Below, piece by piece: positions 56,937 to 64,000 of a stretch of DNA of 64,000 nucleotides (the first letter of the stretch is position 1; the number at the start of each line of letters is the position of its first letter). The position numbers and the translations under genes were made by a program. The notes beneath the pieces were generated by a model, which had not been told where the DNA came from, ran no database searches, and was given only the letters and a program-made list of their open reading frames with translations. The stretch lies in contig NZ_VEWL01000007.1 of NCBI RefSeq assembly GCF_006376685.1, positions 62,001-126,000 on the forward strand, given 5' to 3'. Origin of the DNA: Ochrobactrum teleogrylli (GTDB lineage Bacteria; Pseudomonadota; Alphaproteobacteria; Rhizobiales; Rhizobiaceae).

Positions 56937-56958
56937 ATTTCTGATGTTCGTGCAGGGC

Positions 56959-59775
56959 TTAAAAGAAACCCTTCTTCTGCCACCAGCCGCCACGCTTCGG
57001 CTTCTGTTCGTCACTCTCGCTCGATGTGACGACAGGCTCAACATTCTTGGCCGGTTCTTCGATCACAGCCACTTCGGTTTCGACTTCAACAGCCTCGGCA
57101 GCAGCTTCTTCAACCTCTACCGGCTTGGCAGCTGCTTTGCGGGTGCGGCGCTTCGGCTTTTCAGCTTCCACGGCTTCAGGCGCTTCTACGGCTTCCGGTG
57201 TGGCGTCGTCGGCCTTCTTGCGAGACCGGGTCTTCCGGGCTGGCTTGGCTGGCGCTTCTTCGACTTCTGCAGCAACCACCTCATCTGCGGCTTCCTCAGT
57301 CTTTGCAGACTTGCGGGCACGCGGCTTGCGGGCAGACTTGGCTGGCTTTTCGGCTTCAGCCGGCGCTTCGGCAGCTTCCGTTGCAACAGCAACCGCTTCA
57401 ACAACCTCAACAATTTCGGCCTTGGCAGCGACGACTTCGGCTGCAGCAGCTTCAATAGCGGCCTCGGCCTTTACCGGCAGAACAGGCGTGTAGCCGACGA
57501 ATTCCGGATCCGGAACCTTGCGACCGCGCACCTCGTCTTCACGACGATTCTTGCGTCCGCCGCGACGGCCACGACGGCGCTTCTTGCGGCGATCATCTTC
57601 GCTCAAAGCGGCATCCGACCGCGGTTCAGAAGCTTCATCGCCTTCATCCGCATCGTCTTCGGCATCTTCGGAAGCAGCATTGTCCTGAGCGGTCTGCTCG
57701 CGGTTGTCGCGATCCTTGCCGCCACGACGGCGACGACGGCGACGACGCTTGCGGTCGCCTTCCTCGCTGCGCTCTTCCCGAGCCGGCGCTTCGGCCTTGA
57801 CGTCGTCTTCTTCCTCGTCTTCCTCGACCGGAATTTCAGGATCTTCGATGTCGTCTTCGATATAGGCCATCGGCTGGACAGGAGGCTGTGTCACCGGACG
57901 GGTGGACGGCGCGCCCTTGTCGATCGCAAAATGCTGGTGACCGACGCTTTCATCGGCGTCGATGCTGATGGCGACGCCAAAGCGGCCTTCCAGATCGGCC
58001 AGCAACTGGCGCTTGTGGTTCAGCACATAAAGCGCCGAAGCCGCTGGCGTGCGAACATTGATGTCAAAGCCCGAATGACGCAGCAGATAATCTTCAATGC
58101 CGCGAATGATATGCAGCGCCATCGACGAGTCCGAGCGGACATGGCCGGTGCCGCCGCAATGCTGGCAAACCTGCATCGTGCTTTCCAGCACCGATGCGCG
58201 AATGCGCTGGCGCGACATTTCCAGAAGGCCGAAATGCGAGATGCGACCAACCTGAATGCGGGCGCGGTCGTCCTTCAGGCAGTCCTTCATCTTCTTTTCG
58301 ACAGCGCGATTGTTGCGCTTTTCTTCCATGTCGATGAAGTCGACGACGATCAAGCCGGCAAGGTCGCGCAGGCGCAGCTGGCGCGCCACTTCTTCGGCTG
58401 CTTCCAGATTGGTCTGGAGCGCGGTGTCTTCGATGGAATGTTCGCGTGTCGAGCGACCGGAGTTGACGTCGATGGCAACCAGCGCTTCAGTCTGGTTGAT
58501 GATCAGATAGCCACCCGATTTCAGCGTCACCTGCGGTAGCAGCATGCGGTCGAGCTGGGCTTCGACGCCATTGCGCGTGAAGATCGGCACCTGTTCGCGA
58601 TAGGGTTGGACCACCTTGGCATGGCTCGGCATGAGCATGCGCATAAAGTCCTTGGCCTCGCGATAGCCGTTCTCGCCGGAAACGAGGATTTCTGTGATGT
58701 CCTTGTTATAAAGGTCGCGGATCGAGCGTTTGATCAGGCTGCCTTCTTCATAGACGAGGGACGGCGCCGTCGACTGCAAGGTCAGCGTGCGGACATTTTC
58801 CCAAAGGCGCATCAGATATTCGTAGTCGCGCTTGACTTCCGCCTTGGTGCGATTGGCGCCAGCCGTACGCAGGATCACGCCCATGCCCTGCGGCACTTCG
58901 AGTTCCTTGACGATTTCCTTCAGTCGCTTGCGATCCTGCGGTTGGGTGATCTTGCGGGAAATGCCGCCGCCACGCGCGGTGTTGGGCATCAGCACCGAAT
59001 AACGACCAGCCAGCGACAGATAGGTCGTGAGAGCAGCGCCCTTGTTGCCGCGCTCTTCCTTGACCACCTGCACCAGCAGAATCTGGCGGCGCTTGATGAC
59101 TTCCTGAATGTTGTACTGGCGGCGATGGGTGCGGGTATGCGTCGGCAGTTCTTCCAGCGCATCTTCCGAACCGACCGATTCGACCATGTCTTCTTCATGC
59201 TCGACATCGTCTTCGTCGCCATTGTCGATGGCTTCCGAAATTACGTCGCCCTTATGCGACAGGGCGCTTGCAGGTGTGCCAGGCACATAATTTGCAAAAC
59301 CGGGACCGACGGGCTCGGCTGCGGGCAGGCCGTTATCCGATGCGCTGGCCTGTGCCTTGTTCTGGTTGTCGCGGCCACCGCGGCGGCGATTGCGACGCGA
59401 GCGGTCATTCGACCGTTCACCCGAACGCTCGCCAGAGCGTTCGCTCTTGGCGCGCGGCTCGTCATCATCGTCGTCTTCGGCGCGCTGCGCCTTGGCTTCC
59501 GCTTCAAGCAGCGCCAAACGATCCGCGACCGGAATCTGGTAATAATCGGGATGGATTTCCGAGAAGGCGAGGAAACCGTGACGGTTGCCGCCATATTCCA
59601 CAAATGCAGCCTGAAGCGAAGGTTCGACGCGCGTGACCCGCGCGAGGTAGATATTGCCTTTCAGCTGCTTCTTGTGTTCCGACTCGAAGTCGAATTCTTC
59701 AATCTTGTTACCGCGCGTAACAATGACGCGGGTTTCCTCCGGGTGGGAGGCATCGATGAGCATTTTGTTGGACAT
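56959..59775 (-). CDS. rne: Ribonuclease E
   Basis: About 938 residues from ATG 59775 (MSNKMLIDASHPEE). The S1 RNA-binding domain (about 35-235) is split by a long acidic and Arg/Ser-rich insert (near residues 95-180) typical of alphaproteobacteria. The RNase H-like and 5'-sensor regions follow, then the catalytic AIDVNSGRSTREHSIEDTA with metal-binding Asp and DLAGLIVVDFIDME. The Zn-link CQHCGG is near residue 535. The C-terminal third is disordered, Glu/Ala/Lys/Arg-rich, and would scaffold the degradosome. A structured leader precedes it. Confidence 0.95.
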   Translation of the reverse strand: MSNKMLIDASHPEETRVIVTRGNKIEEFDFESEHKKQLKGNIYLARVTRVEPSLQAAFVEYGGNRHGFLAFSEIHPDYYQIPVADRLALLEAEAKAQRAEDDDDDEPRAKSERSGERSGERSNDRSRRNRRRGGRDNQNKAQASASDNGLPAAEPVGPGFANYVPGTPASALSHKGDVISEAIDNGDEDDVEHEEDMVESVGSEDALEELPTHTRTHRRQYNIQEVIKRRQILLVQVVKEERGNKGAALTTYLSLAGRYSVLMPNTARGGGISRKITQPQDRKRLKEIVKELEVPQGMGVILRTAGANRTKAEVKRDYEYLMRLWENVRTLTLQSTAPSLVYEEGSLIKRSIRDLYNKDITEILVSGENGYREAKDFMRMLMPSHAKVVQPYREQVPIFTRNGVEAQLDRMLLPQVTLKSGGYLIINQTEALVAIDVNSGRSTREHSIEDTALQTNLEAAEEVARQLRLRDLAGLIVVDFIDMEEKRNNRAVEKKMKDCLKDDRARIQVGRISHFGLLEMSRQRIRASVLESTMQVCQHCGGTGHVRSDSSMALHIIRGIEDYLLRHSGFDINVRTPAASALYVLNHKRQLLADLEGRFGVAISIDADESVGHQHFAIDKGAPSTRPVTQPPVQPMAYIEDDIEDPEIPVEEDEEEDDVKAEAPAREERSEEGDRKRRRRRRRRGGKDRDNREQTAQDNAASEDAEDDADEGDEASEPRSDAALSEDDRRKKRRRGRRGGRKNRREDEVRGRKVPDPEFVGYTPVLPVKAEAAIEAAAAEVVAAKAEIVEVVEAVAVATEAAEAPAEAEKPAKSARKPRARKSAKTEEAADEVVAAEVEEAPAKPARKTRSRKKADDATPEAVEAPEAVEAEKPKRRTRKAAAKPVEVEEAAAEAVEVETEVAVIEEPAKNVEPVVTSSESDEQKPKRGGWWQKKGFF

Positions 59776-60589
59776 TAGTGTCTTTCCTACCGGCGCGAAG
59801 ACGCAAAACACGTGCGCCGGAGGAAGCCCTGAAGGCTGCCGACCTAACCGTATTGCATCTGCCGGATGGTTCTGGGTTCGCCGGAACATAAGCTGCTGCC
59901 TTTACGCGCGACGGCCACGTGGCGATCACGGTCTTTAGGCTTGCGATGGTCAGTCTTACTAGACCCATAGCTGTTCCGAACGAAACGACCTCAATATATG
60001 ACCCGGAGACCGGGCCGATTTCATTGCTCTTCTCGAGCGTTAAAGCGCCGTGCGTCTAACTGGACGCACAAGGACACCTTAAATTCTCAAATCCACGCAC
60101 CGTTCTATCCTGAAGCCGGACCCGGCTTTAAGTTCCATGCGGTGGCGACAGCGCGTAACAATGCGCAATCGACCAATCAAAAGTGGAGGGCGGGGGAGCC
60201 ATATCTCCACTGAATTCTGTTCCGGCCACCGGGACTGTGAGCGTATAAACCACTGTTCTCGCTCTCGTTCTCTCCGGTCATATTCGAAAACCGGCAAACG
60301 ATTCTGACAGCTAACCCGTAACCTGCATTAGCTTTTATGGCGTCGAATGCATGATGACAAGTACGAATATCAGTTGACATTCGCATCGCAATTTCGTCGT
60401 AACCCGAATGTAGGTCATATTCGCGGCTCAATTGCGGCTGGAAATCCTTCGTTAACCGTAGTTCTGTACGACAGTTTCATGAGTTGCGTGCAGCGGGTCG
60501 GGTGGACAGTTGCGCATTGAGGCGCACATAAAAGCGCGGGCATCGCTATTCGGTGCCACCAATTCAATATTATTCGATCGTGATGGCGA
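59776..60589. other. Long divergent leader region between rne and amiC
   Basis: This 814-base gap has no supported gene. On the rne side it holds several stems: 59782-59826 over the ribosome-binding site, CCCGG-AGA-CCGGG at about 60002-60014 and the perfect GTGCGTC/GACGCAC at 60050-60069. A long structured 5' untranslated region is typical of rne, whose mRNA is self-cleaved in Escherichia coli and relatives. Promoters for rne and amiC must also lie here but cannot be assigned. Confidence 0.55.
59782..59826 (-). promoter_or_regulatory. Hairpin sequestering the rne ribosome-binding site
   Basis: On the minus strand, CTTCCT-CCGGCGC pairs with GCGCCGG-T-AGGAAAG around a 17-base loop, and AGGAAAG is the Shine-Dalgarno site six bases before the rne ATG. 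Such a fold would hide the site when closed. It resembles in principle the rne leader hairpins that mediate RNase E autoregulation in enterobacteria, though not in sequence. Confidence 0.65.
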
Positions 60590-61849
60590 ATGCATTTTCG
60601 AAACGGTGAAAAAGCAACGACAATCTCTGCAACTGCGCGGCAATGGCTGGCGCTTGCGGTCTTTCTCTTTGTGGGGCTCTTTCAGGTGGGCGCCGCTCTG
60701 GCCGCCGATCAGTCCGGACAGCCGCTGACGGCGCTCACTTTTCGCATGGCAGGCGATGATCTGCGCACCCGCATCGTCGTGATGTTCGACCGCGAGCCGG
60801 AACTGACGACGCGCCTTTTCGACAATCCCCATCGTCTGGTGATCGAGTTGCCCGAAACCCGTTTCGGGTTCGACGAAAAGAGCCTTGAAGCCAGAGGTCT
60901 GGTTTCCAATGTTCGTTACGGTCTGGCGGGGAAGGGGCGTTCGCGCCTTATCCTGACCTTGCGTGGCCCCTTCAAGGTGGAAAATCTGCGCGTTTTGAAA
61001 AATGAAAGCGCGTCCGGTTATCGTCTTGTGGCGGATATGGTCGCAACGTCCGACCGGGAATTCACCGCACAACTGCAAGGACGTTCAGAAATCACGAGTT
61101 CGACCGAGCGCAAGGCTGCGCTTTCTGCTCAATCAACCAAGATCGAGACCCGTCCGTTTACGGTGATGATCGATCCGGGCCATGGCGGCATCGACAGCGG
61201 TGCCGAAAGCCTGAGCGGTATCAAGGAAAAGGACCTGACGCTCGCCTTCGGTGTCGAATTGCGCGATCGTCTTGCGCAGGAAAAGAACATTCAGGTTCTG
61301 ATGACACGGGACGACGATACTTATCTTCGCTTGTCCGAACGCGTCCGCATCGCCCGCCAGCATGAGGCCGATCTGTTCATCTCCATCCATGCTGATACGA
61401 TCAATCAGCAGGATATTCGCGGCGCGACGGTCTATACGATTTCCGACAAGGCGTCGGATGCGGTAGCGCGCGCCATGGCGGAACGTGAAAACAAATCCGA
61501 CAATCTGGGAGGCACCGCGCCGGAAGAAGTGCCGGAAGTTGCCGATATTCTGCTCGATCTGACGCGCCGCGAGACCCATAGCTTCTCGCTGAGCTTTGCG
61601 GAAAAGGTGATCGCACAATTGCAGGGGCAGGTTAATCTCATCAACAATCCGCACCGTTTTGCCGGATTTCAGGTGCTGCGCGCCCCGGACGTGCCTTCTG
61701 TATTGATCGAAATCGGCTATCTGTCGAATGCAGAAGACGAAAAACTCATAAGCAACCCGGAATGGCGGAAAAAACTTGCTGACCGACTTGCTTTGGCAAT
61801 CAAGTCGTTCGAAACGTTACGACGCCCGGCAATCGTAACAAAAGGTTGA
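60590..61849 (+). CDS. amiC: N-acetylmuramoyl-L-alanine amidase (AmiC type)
   Basis: A 419-residue exported cell-division amidase. A signal peptide (about residues 18-39, ending LAA) is followed by an AMIN domain (about 45-130) that targets septal envelope, and an Amidase_3 zinc domain starting MIDPGHGGIDSGAES. Zinc and catalytic residues are visible in GHGG, the later Glu in RLSERV, FISIHADTI with its His, and IEIGYLSN. It cuts the stem peptide from peptidoglycan. The degenerate NlpD-like protein in this window is a candidate activator. Confidence 0.93.
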   Translation: MHFRNGEKATTISATARQWLALAVFLFVGLFQVGAALAADQSGQPLTALTFRMAGDDLRTRIVVMFDREPELTTRLFDNPHRLVIELPETRFGFDEKSLEARGLVSNVRYGLAGKGRSRLILTLRGPFKVENLRVLKNESASGYRLVADMVATSDREFTAQLQGRSEITSSTERKAALSAQSTKIETRPFTVMIDPGHGGIDSGAESLSGIKEKDLTLAFGVELRDRLAQEKNIQVLMTRDDDTYLRLSERVRIARQHEADLFISIHADTINQQDIRGATVYTISDKASDAVARAMAERENKSDNLGGTAPEEVPEVADILLDLTRRETHSFSLSFAEKVIAQLQGQVNLINNPHRFAGFQVLRAPDVPSVLIEIGYLSNAEDEKLISNPEWRKKLADRLALAIKSFETLRRPAIVTKG

Positions 61850-62068
61850 GCACCAGCACGACGATGCATGCATGCAACAGTTTGTCGTATTTTTATTCCG
61901 GGACCGAGCCTAAAGATGTTAATTCTGTTAAAACGCATAAACGATCTTGCGTTTGACGCATTTGATGGTCACTAAGCCTGATACCATGAACCTTACGGGG
62001 CTCGTGGGTTGGCGGTTGGCGCATTGACGCTTATCATGGGCATAATCTGACGGCAGGATTCCGCAAAT

Positions 62069-64000
62069 ATGGTAAGGCTTATCGGTTATTTCTTCGGGAT
62101 TGGTGCGGTGCTGATGCTTCTGGCAGCAGGCGGCGTTGCCCTTTACGTCGGAAGCCTTAGCAAAGATTTGCCCGATTATGAGGTGCTGGCGAAGTACGAG
62201 CCGCCGGTCATGACCCGCGTTCATGCATCGGACGGCAGCCTGATGGCGGAGTTCGCGCGCGAGCGTCGCATGTACTTGCCAATCCAGGCTGTGCCGAACC
62301 GGGTCAAGGCTGCGTTCATCTCCGCCGAAGACAAGACCTTCTACGAACATCATGGTCTCGATTTCGGTGGTCTGGCACGCGCCGTTATCACTAACGTCAA
62401 GAATATGGGCTCGGGTCGCCGCCCGATGGGCGCGTCGACCATCACGCAGCAGGTCGCGAAGAACTTCCTCCTGTCCTCGACCCAGACCTATGACCGCAAG
62501 ATTCGTGAAGCGATTCTGGCCATGCGTATCGAGCAGGCCTATTCCAAGGATCGCATTCTCGAACTCTATCTGAATGAAATCTTCTTCGGCCTTGGCTCTT
62601 ACGGTATCGCCAGCGCGGCACTGACCTATTTTGACAAGTCGGTCGGCGAACTGAACATCGCGGAGAGCGCGTATCTCGCAGCACTCCCGAAAGGCCCGAA
62701 CAATTACCATCCCTTCCGCCAGCCAGCCCGCGCCATGGAACGTCGCAACTGGGTGATCGATCGTATGGCCGAAAACGGCTATATCACGACAGCGGAGGCG
62801 GAAGACGCGAAGAAGCAGCCACTCGGTGTCACATCGCGCAGCGATATGCACTATGTCTTCGCATCGGAATATTTCACCGAGGAAGTGCGCCGGCAGATCA
62901 TCCAGAAATATGGTGTCGACGCCCTGTATGAAGGCGGCCTGTCGGTCCGCACGACACTGAACCCGACCTTGCAGGTCGAAGCACGCAAATCGCTGCAGTC
63001 TGCACTTCTGCGCTATGACGAGGCACGCGGCTGGCGCGGTCCGTTGAAGAATGTCGATCTCGGCAATGATTGGGGCACCGCCTTCGGCGACATGCAGTCC
63101 TATTCGGATGTTCCGGAATGGCAGCTCGCCATTGTGCTGAATGTTTCCGCTGCCGGTGCCGATATCGGCCTCCAGCCGGAAGTCGAAGCGTCCGGATCGC
63201 GCAGCAAGGAGCGCAAGCGCGCCTTTATCACCGCCGACGACATGAAGTGGGCGATGCGCGTCACCAATATCGATGGCAAGCGCAGCAGTGCGAAGTCGCC
63301 GGAAGGTGTACTCAACACCGGCGACATCATCTATGTCTCGAAGGAAGGCAACGGCTATCGGCTTCAGCAGCCGCCGAAGCTTGAAGGCGCGCTCGTCGCC
63401 ATGGACCCGCATACGGGCCGTGTGCTGGCAATGGTCGGCGGCTTCTCCTATGCGGAATCGGAATTCAACCGCGCCACGCAGGCCTATCGCCAGCCGGGTT
63501 CGTCGTTCAAGCCGTTCGTCTACGCTGCGGCGCTCGACAATGGTTATACGCCTGCTTCCGTGGTTCTGGACGGTCCGCTGGAAGTCAATCAGGGCGGTAC
63601 GCTCGGTGTCTGGGCGCCGAAGAACTATTCGGGTAAATTCGCCGGTCCGTCCACGCTTCGCTACGGTATCGAGCAGTCGCGTAACGTCATGACCGTGCGT
63701 CTGGCACAGGACATGGGCATGAAGCTTGTCGCTGAATATGCCGAACGTTTCGGCGTTTACGACAAGATGCTGCCGGTTCTCTCCATGTCGCTCGGCGCGG
63801 GTGAAACCACCGTACTGCGCATGGTAACGGCCTATTCCGTCATCGCCAATGGTGGCCAGAGCATCACGCCGTCGATGATCGACCGTATTCAGGACCGTTA
63901 CGGCAAGACCGTGTTCAAGCACGATGCGCGCCAGTGCGAAGGCTGCAATGCACAGGATTGGGCCAATCAGGAAGAGCCGACCCTGATCGACAATCGCGAT
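62069..64000 (+). CDS. mrcA: Penicillin-binding protein 1A, N-terminal 644 residues (cut by window edge)
   Basis: A bifunctional class A PBP that polymerises and cross-links peptidoglycan. It begins MVRLIGYFFGIG with one membrane helix (about residues 5-27). The glycosyltransferase domain has the catalytic Glu87 in EDKTFYEHHG and ASTITQQVAKNF. An OB-like insert separates it from the transpeptidase domain, where the nucleophile motif SSFK (S478, K481) and SRN (in EQSRNVMT) are present. The KTG motif lies beyond the right edge. The upstream amiC suggests a peptidoglycan locus. Confidence 0.93.
   Translation, partial: MVRLIGYFFGIGAVLMLLAAGGVALYVGSLSKDLPDYEVLAKYEPPVMTRVHASDGSLMAEFARERRMYLPIQAVPNRVKAAFISAEDKTFYEHHGLDFGGLARAVITNVKNMGSGRRPMGASTITQQVAKNFLLSSTQTYDRKIREAILAMRIEQAYSKDRILELYLNEIFFGLGSYGIASAALTYFDKSVGELNIAESAYLAALPKGPNNYHPFRQPARAMERRNWVIDRMAENGYITTAEAEDAKKQPLGVTSRSDMHYVFASEYFTEEVRRQIIQKYGVDALYEGGLSVRTTLNPTLQVEARKSLQSALLRYDEARGWRGPLKNVDLGNDWGTAFGDMQSYSDVPEWQLAIVLNVSAAGADIGLQPEVEASGSRSKERKRAFITADDMKWAMRVTNIDGKRSSAKSPEGVLNTGDIIYVSKEGNGYRLQQPPKLEGALVAMDPHTGRVLAMVGGFSYAESEFNRATQAYRQPGSSFKPFVYAAALDNGYTPASVVLDGPLEVNQGGTLGVWAPKNYSGKFAGPSTLRYGIEQSRNVMTVRLAQDMGMKLVAEYAERFGVYDKMLPVLSMSLGAGETTVLRMVTAYSVIANGGQSITPSMIDRIQDRYGKTVFKHDARQCEGCNAQDWANQEEPTLIDNRD

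Noticed and set aside
61928-63922. A ~664-codon open frame on the minus strand opposite the PBP1A gene
   Set aside because: Fully antisense to a strongly supported PBP1A; composition is typical of a shadow frame and no domain is recognised.

Overview
The window is chromosomal DNA from an alphaproteobacterium of the order Rhizobiales, most likely the Brucella/Ochrobactrum group. This rests on gene content: a very-long-chain fatty acid cluster for lipid A (acpXL, two fabF genes, a reductase, lpxXL), an ExoR-type periplasmic Sel1 protein, a fused SecDF, an alphaproteobacterial RNase E with a charged insert in its S1 domain, an NDUFA12 complex I subunit, and a Brucella SagA-like muramidase. The DNA is evenly GC-rich, almost all of it is coding, and I see no insertion sequence, prophage, integrase or CRISPR array. 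It reads as core genome.

Layout. Bases 1-4400 hold the lipid A long-chain acyl cluster on the minus strand, running acpXL, fabF2, fabF1, adh and lpxXL (cut by the window edge). A membrane-anchored muramidase, galM and kdgK follow. At 7.7-9.5 kb a 2H phosphoesterase and phnM form a small phosphonate operon. From 9.7 to 14.6 kb are a HAD phosphatase, dusA, a membrane retropepsin, a DUF1289 protein and the divergent cobS/cobT pair. From 14.6 to 21.3 kb are an Lrp regulator, a uracil-DNA glycosylase overlapping a thermonuclease, exoR, xthA, a TerB-like protein, erpA and a dGTPase. From 21.4 to 35.6 kb nearly everything is on the plus strand: argS, a large SPOR protein, nagZ-scpA-scpB-tatA-tatB-tatC-serS-surE-pcm and an NlpD-like LysM/M23 protein. 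After an AAA ATPase come yajC, secDF and homologues of the mitochondrial complex I assembly factors NDUFAF3 and NDUFAF6 (36.7-40.7 kb), then trmFO.

The most striking locus is 42.19-42.58 kb on the minus strand. A 48-codon DUF1127 gene is followed by four consecutive hairpins, each showing CCTCCTCCC in its loop, and the last ends in a T-rich run like an intrinsic terminator. This matches the architecture of the CcaF1/CcsR ('cuckoo RNA') locus of Rhodobacter sphaeroides.

From 42.8 kb to the end are a DUF2157/GDYXXLXY membrane pair, tRNA-Leu(UAG), tig, gatB, a GNAT acetyltransferase, NDUFA12, a DUF2155 protein, the minus-strand run dsbA-like, aroQ, accB, accC and aat, an M48/TPR protease, an aminotransferase, rne with a structured leader, amiC, and a PBP1A gene cut by the right edge.

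Two protein pairs deserve attention. FabF2 has lost the catalytic cysteine and one catalytic histidine of its family while its neighbour FabF1 keeps the full triad, so the two look like a ketosynthase/chain-length-factor pair. The phytoene-synthase-like protein beside secDF has lost both aspartate-rich motifs, as expected of an NDUFAF6-type assembly factor rather than a prenyl synthase. Start codons were chosen by family length and by ribosome-binding sites. All product names come from reading the sequence and not from a database search.
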